From Membranipora membranacea (lineage: Eukaryota; Bryozoa; Gymnolaemata; Cheilostomatida; Membraniporidae): DNA of 64,000 nt. Where the stretch lies: positions 21,190,062 to 21,254,061 of the forward strand of contig OU612074.1 of the NCBI GenBank assembly GCA_914767715.1, written 5' to 3'. Made by a program: the position numbers and the translations under genes. Positions within the stretch are counted from its first letter, which is position 1. Each line of letters opens with the position of its first letter. The notes below the pieces were generated by a model that made no database searches, was not told the origin of the DNA, and worked only from the letters and a program-made list of their open reading frames with translations. Positions 34,441 through 45,644 of this stretch are shown piece by piece.

Positions 34441-36679
34441 AAAAAGTTGCACATAGATATATCTGATCATTCCACATCATCATCAATTAGGCATGTTTGG
34501 CAGTGTTGGTAAAGATTCTGACAGCATTTATTGAGTTGAATGTTTTGCGAGTTCCCCAACATGTTTTCAGAATGTTCTAACCTTGCTGCTTATGCTTGAA
34601 GGTGACACAAATTTGAGCAAGCCATCATCAGATCAGATATAGGACCTAACTCGGCCTGGTACCAAATAAGAGTGAGCGATATGTCTGGCATGGTACAAAA
34701 CAGGAGAGCATCAATTCTATAATCATTGACCGATTCAGGATGGAGTTGGCAGGCACGGTCAATGGTGAGCGTGTTATAAACATTAGAGGATTAAATGAAT
34801 CTCAACTGGGTCAGTATTTGATTACATTTTGGCCATTTTTTTATCCTGAGTTTATTAAAGCCTGGTAGAGGAACCTCTCAGTATTTTGTAGGCAGCAACT
34901 TCAGAAAGCTTATGTTTTACAACAGGCTGGTCTTTAGGTATTCGCAACAGATATTATACAATAATTAGCCAAGTCTCTTTAAAAACAAACCATATTACCC
35001 AAACTGCCAGGATTGTGTTGCAATTTGAGAGAAAGATTGAATATGATTTTTATATGAATATGATATGTACTTCATGTAACCTCAGTATTAGGCAGTAAAG
35101 TATGTGCTGAGACCTGAAATAAAAAGATTTTTGCTTACATTTTTGAGATCCTGAAAATGTACTGTTTTTTTGTGTGCTCCGTGCCCTTCCTAATCATACA
35201 TCTTTCGTTATCCGTCAAATTTACCATCACTTCACAGCCTAGTCAGAATTCACTTCATTGCACCTCTACTCTACTATTGAAGGAGCTGGCATAGGAAAAG
35301 GAGCCTACTTTGCAAAGGATGCAAAACTATCCACCTCACACACCCGCCCTGGGCCCGACAACATCAGGAGAGTGTTGTATTGTAAGATTCTTGATTGATT
35401 GATTGATTTATTAGCTATCACAAACATTAAATGTTGCGAAAAATGGATGCATATACTTTGTCATCATAAGAGCTTGCTACCAGTGTATGGAACTATGGAC
35501 ATTTTTTAAAAAAGAATCTCATTAAGTGTGATGCACATTTGCCTCAGAAAACAGTCTTTGCCCCATGAGCTGCGATATTTAATATGTCTAAGACGACCAG
35601 AAGGGAATTTCTCGAGAAAATCGTGTATAAAGTGGTCTTCATCAGAAAAACAGCACATGATAATGGATTTAGTTCTCTGTTTAACAATGGTATCGAGATC
35701 GCCTACGTCAAGCCCTAAATTCTTGGCATCGTTGAAAACTTTTCTTAGTAATTTCTTGTCCTTAGCATATATGCTAGTGTGCAAAACAGGTAGACAATAC
35801 ATTAAGAGTGAAACTACAAAACTCTTGAACAGCATGGAGGCTAATGGCTTCGAACTCAGATACATAAAATTTTTAACAACATACATCCTTTGACTTGCTT
35901 TGCCAGTTATTTTATGCACATAATCTTCGAATCTTAGTTTGTTATCAATGTCTACACCAAGGTATTTTACCTTTTCACAAAATGATATATTGGTGCCATC
36001 TAGGTTCAGTTTAGGAGTGTTAGGTTTGAGACGTTGAGTAGAGAAAAGCATTTCCTTTGTCTTAGAAGCATTAAGTAGTAAATCTAAATCAGTGCATTGT
36101 TTGGAGATTCTATTAATTTCAGAAAAATAATTACATAAGTCTAAATCATTACCAACTAATCCAATTACACAAGTGTCATCAGCGTATTTGAGTACTGTGA
36201 TATTCGACAGTTTAGATGTAATCCTGTTTGTATAGATGGAGAATAATAGTGGCGATAGTACACTGCCCTGGGGAGTTCCTGTATGAGTCTATATTGGTGC
36301 AGACAGTTGATTGTTGACCATTGTTTGCTGGACACGGTTACTCAAGAAGCTAGTTACCCATCCTATAACTCTGGTGTCGAGATGTTGCAGCAGGGGGATT
36401 AGATACTCTACTCTGATGGTGTTGAAAGCAGAAGAAAAGTCCAAAAATAGATGTTTGGAATGGTTAGAGGCTGCTTTGTCAATAAAGTGTGTGATAGTTG
36501 TTGTAAGGCATAAGACAGCATCCTGTGTTGGTGACATGTGTGTGGGGAGTTCAGGAATGATGTCCCCGCTGCCTGGCTACCAGAGCGCAGTTAATAATTG
36601 CAACAACCCATCCATGTTTGCCACATTTGACCCAGATTATATAGTACCACTGTTTATCGTCGAGTATACAATAAGCTGA
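34187..36679 (+). pseudogene. Small PARP (mono-ADP-ribosyltransferase-like), copy D, dead
   Basis: Exon 1 34187-34196; exon 2 34375-34433 (VFRSTIGCNCPFIK); exon 3 34602-34764 with YVWHGTKQES, the NAD-binding His motif; exon 4 from 35283 with GKGAYFAKDAK and VLYCKIL, resuming after a LINE at about 36528 with CVGSSG ... FDPDYIVPLFIVEY and stop at 36677. Exon lengths and phases match copy C exactly. It cannot work as read: exon 3 has two in-frame stops (TGA 34614, TAA 34647), and a LINE of about 1.1 kb sits inside exon 4 between the Tyr motif and the C-terminal strands. Confidence 0.9.
35398..36527 (-). mobile_element. CR1-like LINE, 5'-truncated, inserted in PARP exon 4
   Basis: The minus-strand protein starts at TQDAVLCL and passes through LFLDFSSAFNTI, GTPQGSVLSPLLFS, YADD (about 36176-36190), the YLGVDIDNKLRF region and the post-RT domain. 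It ends at the stop at 35506, with one in-frame TAG at 36286. The 3' end (low coordinates) is a (AATC)n tail, seen on the plus strand as gattgattgattgattta. The 5' end is cut within the RT domain, as is usual for LINEs. The host sequence on the two sides (attcttgattg / ttggtgacatg) joins into the normal PARP reading, so insertion into a once-complete exon is clear. A target duplication is at most a few bases. Confidence 0.9.
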
Positions 36680-37269
36680 CTTGAGAATTGATCACAGCTT
36701 GTCCTGGACTCTTTTGAACAGATGACCGTGCCAAAATTTGCACATGAATCGCCATTAATATATTTCTCAGAAAAAGCTTAAATACTTCATCACTTGGATC
36801 TCAACCTAAACAAAAATGATTATATGACTATTTACAAACATTTGTTGTAGCAAAAAATAAGAATATCAGCAATAAACCCACCTGTTGCATGTCATTTTGT
36901 TTCAAATAAAGACTTTCATTCTTTACCTTATTGAGAATTTTTTTCGCCTCCGAAGATCACAAGAGAATAATGCCAGGACAAATGTTCTCTTAGAAATTCA
37001 ATGATAGGGAATTTAGAAAATTAGCTCAAGTACGTAATTGAATTAGATTACAATTACAATTCTGAGTGAACCAGACAACAATCATATCTCTCTCAGCCTA
37101 CCTGTCATGAACTGAACTATCTTTGGTCACATTGGGTAATAATGTTATCAAACTTTGGTCTGAGTCTAATCATGTTGACTATTATAATTATCTGATTGCT
37201 AACTAAAGGTGTAGGCAACTTCCTCTTTTCTGACATTTGAAGGTCGAAAATTTTGTAATTAAGGCTGTT
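36680..37269. other. Non-coding spacer
   Basis: 3' flank of the PARP copy D remnant. Its passage 'aaccagacaacaatcatatctc' also occurs near 54786, fitting the wider D/F duplication. No gene. Confidence 0.45.
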
Positions 37270-37277
37270 CTCCCGGG

Positions 37278-37646
37278 CAGTGGCGTATATTAGCACTCAC
37301 GGCCCACGGATTTCCGTGAGTGTCCGAATAGCTCAGTGTGTAGAGCGTCTGCCTAATAATCACTGTTTATAAGATTGTTGTGGGTTCGAATCCTGGTCAA
37401 GATCAGGTTTTTTTCAAATGGGTGCTTTATAACTGGAGCATTTTTACCGTAATCTTCTACTGCTATTGAGTTGTTTTCTGAAAGCACCCAACAGCTCAGT
37501 GAACTATTGAAATACCTCTCTGCTTGCACTATTTTGCTACCGATATGCAAAAATTTCCGTGGTGGGAGGGCGCTTAAGCTGTGCCCAATCATTATGCTCA
37601 ACTCTAAAAAGTCAGTGAGTGAAATTTTTTAGAATATACGCCCCTG
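37278..37646. mobile_element. hAT-type MITE (369 bp) with an internal tRNA-like sequence
   Basis: Terminal inverted repeats: CAGTGGCGTATATT at the left, CAGGGGCGTATATT at the right (other strand). The element is flanked by a perfect 8-bp target duplication CTCCCGGG (37270-37277, 37647-37654), as for hAT elements. Inside, 37319-37402 looks like a tRNA: A box TAGCTCAGTGTGTAGAGCG and perfect B box GGTTCGAATCC. No transposase frame. Confidence 0.9.
37319..37402 (+). tRNA. tRNA-like sequence inside the hAT MITE (probably a pseudo-tRNA)
   Basis: Has an A box (TAGCTCAGTGTGTAGAGCG) and a B box (GGTTCGAATCC) in the right order. The T-stem and acceptor stem do not pair well by eye and no T-run terminator follows directly, so a working tRNA is doubtful. 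It could still bind TFIIIC. Confidence 0.35.
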
Positions 37647-37898
37647 CTCCCGGGAGGACTGAAGTATTCCAATTGATGCACCTGACAACAAAAAATGGGT
37701 TCAAGCCAATACAATCTAGCGAGGTTGCAAGATTTTACTTGCAAGCTGTTCTGATGAAATGTGATTCTGTAATATAAGACATTCTAGACTTATAGAGGGT
37801 CTCTGTTCTAAGGTGCTTGGAATATCTTGTTATATACAGTGCTTAGATGCACGCATATAGTTGCTAGCAGTACTTGTGACTGGCTGACAGTCACTGTC

Positions 37899-38070
37899 AG
37901 AAATTCACCAAATTTTCTACAAAGTTATATCACAATGCTGGGAATTAGGAAGCTGGGAAAACCATCAACACTGTAATCAATCACTGTCAGTATTGCAGTG
38001 TTGATGGTTTTCCCAGTTTCCTAATTCCCAGCATTGTGATATAACTTTGTAGAAAATTTGGTTAATTTCT
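37899..38070. repeat. Near-perfect inverted repeat, 74-bp arms
   Basis: Arms 37899-37972 and 37997-38070 are reverse complements with two mismatches. The spacer is 24 nt. The right arm is the normal upstream sequence of the small-PARP family (compare about 33870-33945 and 53565-53635). The left arm is an inverted extra copy of it. A transcript through here would form a long hairpin. Confidence 0.95.
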
Positions 38071-38650
38071 GGGTAAGCAGATGGTTATACATTTATCCTA
38101 TATCCTTTATCCATAACGCCAAGAATGTTTTTTTTCCGTTTTCTAAAAACCCAATTTACTTGATAAGACAAATTGTTCTGATTGGTTTCCTGGAGACCAC
38201 TTTTTCCTGAGTATTGACAGTAGATTCCCCATGAAATATGATAAAAGTAACTGTTGCTATAGCTATAGGTCCTGATGTATTATAGTTAGTCAGCTTCACA
38301 GGAATAATCACACATGCTACAACATAACATGCTAATATAGAGATGAGATGAGATGAGTTAACATAAAGTTATTTTTAATTTATTTTAATTATAAACTTTT
38401 AGAAAACCTCAATAAATAAATAAATGTAAATGTAAAGTTCTTATGCTAAAAAGAGGTTCCAATAACATCAAGACAATTTTTTTACAGCAAAACTTTGATA
38501 GGTAACACATGTGTTGGCAGCTCAGGTTTGGCTTCACCTCCTCCTGGCTATCAGAGCACTGTTGACAATCTTACAAACCCTTCAATGTATGTAATATTTA
38601 CCCAGACCCTTGTCCAATGTTCATAATTGAGTTTACCCTCAGTTCATTAA
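38070..38650 (+). pseudogene. Small PARP copy E, decayed leader plus last-exon fragment
   Basis: 38170-38310 is the family leader with its CCAAT-type motif (gattgg) and a TATA-like gataaaag. However, the kappaB site is reduced to gattccccatg, and the start exon reads gctacaacataacatgc instead of gctacc-ATG, so the start codon is lost. About 140 bases later the 3' part of exon 4 appears (38470-38640): LIGNTCVGSSGLASPPPGYQ, then STVDNLTNPSMYVIF, then it decays. Exons 2, 3 and the first half of exon 4 with His and Tyr are missing. Confidence 0.8.
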
Positions 38651-39049
38651 AGTCAATTTGGGCAAATCTTAGGCTAAGAAGTTTCTTCTCTTATTGTTGA
38701 AATTTGGTGGCTCATTTGCAGTATAGAGTTATCACCCCATCTATCTATCTGTGTAAAACATTTTAGTTTCAAGCATGTGGTAAACTGCTTCACAGAGTAA
38801 AGGGATTCAGAGTAAATTTTTAAACAATATTCAAGGAAAGAGTTTTTTTACTCCTTGGTCAAGGTACCTGCAAGCTTTGCGTCAAGGGGAAAGTTATGGG
38901 AAGCTTGATGCCAAAAACTCCTTTCATCTATTTGTCACAATATTTTGCAACAAATTTTGCCGCCTATGCTCCAGGATGTTGCTTGCGACAAGACATCAGA
39001 TTTAATTCAACCTTCAATTTTAATCTGATGTAATAATGCTATAATACAT

Positions 39050-40482
39050 AAATATCATAAGAAGCAACAAGTCTTGAGACACAAAGGTAATCCTCAGGTT
39101 TTGATATTCTAAAATTACATTGCCTTTAAATCCTTTGGAAAAGATAAACAAGGCACAACAGTAACAAATTCTTTCCCCGTAATGAAACACAGAGACTGCA
39201 ATACAATGGTTGTTTACAAATAAGATTTTCTTGAGGGATTAGAAATTTTACTCTGAGAAAACAATGTTTGTAATTGCTCTAACTGATATTTTCATCCAGC
39301 AGAGGTCTCAATTGTACTTGGATCGTTTCAACGCACTGCTGTGAAGAATTGCTTCCAATTTTGTTTGGAGGCCATCTCAGATTTGTTGTTTATTAAGGCA
39401 GCCCACATGTTTGGCTAACCGAATCCTCAAAAGTAACAACATTATAACTTGTTGCAGTATAGATGCAGTCCCAGGGAACGATTTAAAAAAAAATGTACAA
39501 ATTCAACCGTAACATGAATGCTGTCAATGGTTATTTCAGGACTGCAATTCCTGAATGGTGATAAATACACCAAGGTCGAACATACAGAAACAAGCTCACT
39601 GAAAATGCAGCAGAATATTTCACATAAAATATCATGTGTGTTATTAAGGGTGAGCCCTCCAGACACACAGTTATCATAATCCTTTACACATCCAGCATAG
39701 TTAAATTAGTGTTTTTCAATAATGAAAATATTGGGATGACATTCGAGTAAAATTTAAGCTCAAACATTTGGGTGTAGTTTGAAAATGCTATCATTGAACA
39801 GTATCCACTGACAAAGCCAAATCCAAACCATGTTTCGGAATATTAATAATATTAATTATTTTGAGGTCTATAGTCATTCCGATAGAATTTGATGGGTGAC
39901 TGATGGGTCACCACGATCTATAATGAAAACTTATATCAACCAACAGAAATATTCTTTTGTTTAAGTTCAGTATAGCATCTCGATTGTAATTTGTAAATTG
40001 CTCAACTCCTTTGATAAAAGGCAATTAGAATTTGTTTGAAACTGTACACAATGGCATAGAAACTACAAATATATAGGCTCTTTGCACTGCCTTGCGCAAC
40101 ATTGCCACTGCACTGATGGATGAAATAAACACCGTAATGAAAAAGTAAATCGCAATTTTAAATATGTTAAAAAAATATTTCAAACATGCCCTCAAAAGCT
40201 CATTTAGATAATGTGATGAACTGATGCTCCAAAAAAAACCAGATCTCTGTGAGTTACCATGTCGAAATGTAGTTCTGCCCAAACGGAAAAACACGAACTT
40301 GGAGATTTTTTGTCAGATTTGGAGTTTTTTGCAGAAAAACATAAATGAATAGTTAGCTGATTGACTAACGATCCAGGTGACCAAATGTGGTTATTTTGAA
40401 TTCAAAACTGTAGGAAGGAGATAGCTTTTGGAAAAGTAAGGAGGAGATAACTACAACTGAGCATTTTTGACTTTAAATAAAT
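39050..40482. repeat. Dispersed long repeat R1, copy 3
   Basis: Shares with copies 1 and 2 the passages around 'agcaacaagtcttgagac', 'gatgcagtcccagg', 'gaaaagtaaggaggaga' and 'catttttgactttaaata' in the same order, more diverged. It lacks the foldback insertion, showing the uninterrupted site at 40438-40462. Confidence 0.65.
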
Positions 40483-41690
40483 GAGCCTCTTGTTGATTGG
40501 CCACATTGGGGGTCTTTGCTCTTAAATGCATGGTACTTTGTTTGACGTCCTATTGAGATTTTCAAAAATAATTTATTACATCCCTCACTTTACTTTTAAA
40601 TGATGACAGTATGTGTGTAACAAATTATCTCTCCTTTAGAATTTAACTGGCTCTTCTTCTAAACTTCAGAGATGCCCTAAACCAGTCCTTAAAATAACTT
40701 ATTTACGTAGTTGTGATTTTCAAAGATTTTAATGTATATTTTTTAAGTTTAAAAACCTCTTCAAATTTGGTTCATCATATTCACTGTGGTATTTCCATTA
40801 TAAAGTTTCATTGACGATATAAACATTAAAGTTGATACCTCATCGGTTTGTTCTCCGTTCCTTCATCGGATTATTGTCTGGTAAAAAAACACATTAACCA
40901 TCTTGAAGATGATTCAGATAACCCCACATATTATTTTCACATTCCTTATTCAAAAATATTGAGTTGGCTGGTTCACCATAATTTATCCATTGATGGAGTC
41001 ACAAGATAATGGTTTCATATGCCATTCAATTGGTTTGTCTCACAATCATTCAATCGAGCTCTCGCTCTGTGATTCCACATAAAACACATAATACCAATTA
41101 GTACCATATCCATCAGACAATCCCATGCACCAAGATTTCACCCTCACTTACATTGGCCATACTGTTTCTCATTTGGCTGTAAAGGGGACATTCCAAAAAC
41201 TAACAGCTGCAGTGTTGATTATTCTTTGGCTGTGAGTGTGAATCACACTTTATTACAAATGAAATTGAACAGTGTAAGAAGCATGGCAAGATTGGTTCAC
41301 AATAATTGTGAAAGATATGTTTAATAAAAGGAACTTTCTAAAATAATAGCAAACAAGTTGAATACACTGCGTTAAACTATATAAAGTATAAAATTCAATG
41401 CATTGCAGTCAGCTCACGCTTGAACAGATAAAAATCTGTTATACATGAAATGTTTGAAAATTTAAATGACTAGTGCAAACATAAAACTCATATTCCCGCA
41501 TACTTCCTTTCTACATTTGTGATATAATATTGTGATATGTGTGTGACACTATTCCCAGTTGAATAAAATTGGAATTGGAAAAAAAGATAATTTGAAGATG
41601 GATACCTATGTATTCATGTGAATTGTTTTTCTCATTCAATTTTTGTTTATCTTTGTGATGACAAAACAGAGTCATTGGTGTCGGATTGCT
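40483..41690. other. Non-coding spacer, 3' of macro-PARP gene A
   Basis: AT-rich, no gene recognised. It must contain the 3' UTR of gene A if transcribed. Many AATAAA-like signals occur on the minus strand by base composition, so none can be singled out. Confidence 0.45.
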
Positions 41691-41693
41691 GAA

Positions 41694-44600
41694 CTAACCC
41701 ACACAGTACTCAATGATGTTCACTGGGAGGATTTGATTTGGATTGAAGACGACGAAAATTTGGGGGTCATTCAGTCTGTCAATGGCGCTATCACATCCTG
41801 ATGTTGGCTGTGTCATGCCTGACTTGCCAAGACATGAACGCCCTGTGATGATTTTACAGAGCAGCATAGTATGAACTTTCTTCCGCTCCAGAAGTTGGCT
41901 TGGAGACATACTTCTCGCTTCCTCGTCGGGTATATGTGCACCTGGTATCACATATCGGTGTGAGAAGTCGGCTTTCTTTGCAAAATATGCTCCTTTTCCA
42001 TATACTGCACCTACAGTGAAGTATTTACACAGTAATCAATGGGTATTTGTTAAGGGGATTTTATGATTATTGGAAGAACTTGGGGAAACTGCCTCGAAAC
42101 ACTAAATGCTATTGGCCTTGACATTGTCTACTATCAATACTGCATATTCAAAGACAAAATGATGATAAGAACTACACCATAGATAGGATTGTTGTGCACT
42201 ACCTCAGTTTTACTGTGAGAGCACTTACAAGTTATGAAATGAACAAGATATTCAACTTCACCTCAGTGATATATTGTTCTAGAATCAATCAGATAAGCTT
42301 ACCACAAGCAGTACCAGCAAGATCGATACGGAACCCCTCTTTTGCAATTATGTTAGCACTCCTACCATGTGTGCCGTGCCACACAAATCTCTCGTTTGAT
42401 GTTCCTGGATTCCGCCCTGCAACGGCTGCTAGAGCTGACTGATATTTAGGAAGTCTGTGTCCAACTGGGATAGGAAGCACCTAACACCAATTGAAAATGA
42501 ATAGATAAGGTGAATCTTCCTAACAACTGTGACTACTTTGTGTTAGAAAACACAGTTCAAAGTCTCTCAAAGAGCCTGATTGGCCCAATCAAGATTGAAG
42601 CTAAGGTAACAACCCCCAAAAAAATGGGTTAACCTTAAGTCTGAAAGCATAGTCGGATGATCATTGACATTCGGAGACTGTTCCTCTCTGTTGAGGAGAG
42701 GTTTTCAGCAAGTTGATGTTGATAATGCTTGAAATGTATCACAGGTACAAACCACTATTCATCAGCCACTGAAGCCAGGGTTATACTGCACTGGCTACCC
42801 ATCAGGTCCAGATCAAAATTCAAAATATCAATCATGGCTCATTAAACCGTCCATCATCCCCATCTCATCCCTTCCTACATTTCACAATCTTTCACAACTT
42901 CTAAGCATGCCCGAACCACTTGTTTCAACTTAGCCAACACCCTTGTGAGCAATTTTAAATGTAGGCTAAAAACAATGGGTGGTAGATCCGTTAATTCCAC
43001 ATTATCAGATGTATGGAAATCCCTACCATCCTACCTTCGCGGTCTCTCTTCCACCTCCTCATCAAAGTCACAGTTAAAGACGCATATTTTCTGGGAAGCT
43101 TATACCCCATACATGTAGGTTTTATAGTGGTTTTTTAGGTGCTGGACAGTTGCCACTTGTAGGTTTTAATTATCTTATCTTTCATCTTTATCTCAACTCT
43201 TTAATTATTTTTATGATAACAAAATTTTAATCAATTTTATTTATTTTACCAGCAACAGGCTTATTTTTTAGTATATGTTTCTATATTAACGTTTTATCAC
43301 ATGTACAACGCTTAGAAATCATTGTTTTTAAACAATTTTATTAAACGTTTCACAAATAAACTTTAATATTATTATTATTATTATTATTATTATTATGACA
43401 CTCTTCGCTGTTCTGCCAAACCTTATATGTACCGGAGCATGATATATTTACCTTGACTTGCTTAACGCTCCTATCTTTACCCATAGACTTAAGAAATGCT
43501 GACATAACATCAGAATAATCAGATATTTCTGGGATAATCTCCTTCCAACCTCTGCCAATCGGATTGTAGGTTCTCACATTGGCCATACAGTCAGCCAGCA
43601 GCTATAGAAGTTAAGAGATACTTTTTTAGAACTCTTGCGATAAGTTGTCTTTGTCAAAGCAGGGCGCTCATCATAGTTTAAGGCTGGTGTGAAGGTCATT
43701 CAAGGATTCAATGTCTCTCACCTTCTCAGTTTTCTTGTCACTTTCCCAGACTAGCATTGACACCTTCTTGAGAGTGCTGTCTCTCTCACGGAACAGGGAG
43801 CAGGCATCGAGGAGAGCTTTCATTACATCCAGTACTGGGTACTTCAGAACACCAGTGCCGATGAACGGGAATGCAATCGATGTCAGGCACATGTCATGTG
43901 TTATGTTCAGAGCTCTCTCAAATAGAGCTCGCAGTAGCTGAAGAAAAGTGATAGAAGCAAAGTGATCAAATCAAAAGTACGAGCTGATATTGAGTGAGGC
44001 ATCAAAAGGAGTGTGACATGCTAAGGCTAAAACAAAGTTTTTTTGAAAAATTATCAGTGGCATTATTTAGTCAACCATTGTACATGGAAGTTTCTTGTTA
44101 AAGTCAGTGTTGCGCTTCTTCACGAATAAGCAATCGTAATCCAATTGTATAAACATGCACTTAGTAATGGGAATTCCATTGTACAAACATGACTGTTGTT
44201 TTATTGGAAAACCCATTTATGTTTCTTTCCTCAGTGGCTCATTCAATTTCAAAATTTTAAAATAACCACTGACCTGGTATGTATGATCTCCATCATAACC
44301 TGATGGAAGGCAGAAATGTATGACATGTGATGGATTCCCTCCCCCTCTGTTTAGACTGTATGATGGAGTGACTACCAGTACTCCATCTCCCCATGTTCCC
44401 CTGTCAGCACTAGACATGTCATCAACGAGGCCCTTGCCACATTTGCTGGCGAATTGTGGGGCCAATGATCCACCACCAAGAACATTACCTGTAGGGGAGG
44501 TTTTTGGTGGCACTGAGTTGGCAATGACATCACTCTGAAAGTGTGAGAATGTGGTGAATACCGTAAACTCTGAACTTTATCATGAGCTAGAATTATTATG

Positions 44601-44846
44601 GAAGCAATGACTACCTAAAACCTTATAACATTCATGACTTTGAAATGCTCAATGTATGAATTTCATCGAGTTGCGCCGATGCTTAATAAATTTGTAACTC
44701 TGCCCTTTAAAAGAGTAAAGTTTGACGGTGCTGATCGAGGCATTATGTATGATTCTGGTTCATCAAACCCACCTTGTAGTTGAGTATATCTCCCTTTGTG
44801 AGAAGCTGCACTGTCCCATTAGAGTGGAATGGTGCTGATAATATAA
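41694..44846 (-). CDS. Macrodomain-PARP (PARP14/15-like mono-ADP-ribosyltransferase), gene A
   Basis: Six exons join in frame with GT-AG introns: 44773-44846, 44274-44534, 43722-43937, 43452-43601, 42303-42480, 41694-42010, giving about 397 residues. Exons 1-3 form one macrodomain (ADP-ribose binding): LLTKGDILNYK-SDVIANSVPP, NVLGGGSLAPQFASKCGKGL, GTWGDGVLVVTPS, SIAFPFIGTGVLKYP. Exon 4 is a linker of 50 residues. Exons 5-6 are the PARP catalytic domain: ERFVWHGTHGRSANIIAKEGF (His), GKGAYFAKKADFSHRY (Tyr), and FVVFNPNQILP, where Ile replaces the catalytic Glu, as in mono-ADP-ribosylating PARPs. A conserved stretch at 45013-45058 (minus; GGDITMTT) ends with a donor that fits exon 1 and may be an earlier exon. 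The true start was not found. No WWE domain is seen. Likely nuclear or cytoplasmic. Confidence 0.85.
42731..43397 (+). mobile_element. CR1/L2-like LINE 3' fragment in intron 4 of gene A
   Basis: The plus strand codes, with stops, the typical C-terminal end of CR1/L2-group ORF2: ALHWLPIRSRSKFKI, then PSYI, then RSVNSTLSDVWKSLPSYLRGL and SQLKTHIF. It ends in an (att)n tail at 43366-43397. The matching intron of copy B runs straight across (gagttgatgttgta...tgacacactctgctg), so this is an insertion of about 0.67 kb present only in A. Confidence 0.85.
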
Positions 44847-45012
44847 CTGAAATAATTAAAGGACATTCACAGATTAATGACACAAAGTTGTACATAGCAT
44901 TTGCATGACAATGTGACAAATTTTGTAAGCAGTACAAAGATTATTCATTAAGCCTTGCATGGTAACCAATTTGTCTAACATAGTACATGCTGACTAAGAA
45001 TTATGATAATAC

Positions 45013-45618
45013 CTGTAGTCATAGTGATATCTCCTCCCGACCTCAGCCCTTGAAAAACAGCTCACTAGTGTTAAAGACTGGGTAGTTCATTTGTACATCA
45101 GTGATTAAAGCTTGGTTTTCCCCTTTTTTTGAGTTTCCAATGACTGCTTTTAATTTCCATGGAAACAGATTACGTGGCTTATCAAATTATTTTAGCCATC
45201 ATTTCAATTTCCAAAGTTTAGACAATGCAGTTTCAATATATGAAGACTTCCCACATGAAGTTAAAATCTAAGTCTAAGGCTTTGCACTATTAATTCGGGG
45301 AATAACCGCGATGGAATATCCATGCTAATGAAGTTTATCAACTTCCTCAACCAGTATACAAGGGCTCCCAGTCTGTCTTGCTAAGTTACATTCAAAGTAA
45401 ATTGAATCCTAATAACTACTATATTTCAAAGCACTGTCTTCATTTCTTTTTTAGACCTGAATTTTAGGTTGTCTTATCAGACAAAAACTCATATCATAAT
45501 ATTAGCTTTCATTTTAGGTATGTGTAGTATTGATTTCTGATATCAGCCATTTGATCATTTGAAGCATCAACCCTACTGCTCGCAATCATAACAAGAACAG
45601 ATGCAGATTGGAAAAGGA
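45013..45618. other. 5' part of the gene A duplication block
   Basis: Duplicated at 61563-62178. Contains the possible extra exon (45013-45058, minus) and a conserved open stretch just upstream in coding direction (reading ALITDVQMNYPVFNTSELFFKG in A). In B the corresponding frame differs, so coding status is unsure. The block's shared sequence stops at about 45618. Confidence 0.5.
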
Positions 45619-45644
45619 GAAGAGGCATAAATCTTTTCTTATAT

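Noticed and set aside
34602-34764. Frameshift in exon 3 of PARP copy D
   Set aside because: At first the frames seemed to shift, but the exon has the same length (163 nt) as in copy C. The defect is two in-frame stops, not a frameshift.
35528-35893. Plus-strand open frame of 121 codons
   Set aside because: Antisense of the LINE reverse-transcriptase frame.
43366-43397. Independent (ATT)n microsatellite
   Set aside because: It is the 3' tail of the LINE fragment inserted in the intron, not a separate feature.
43711-43941. Plus-strand open frame opposite the macrodomain exon (also 60271-60510 in copy B)
   Set aside because: Shadow of exon 3 of genes A and B. The minus-strand reading has the macrodomain motifs and splice sites.
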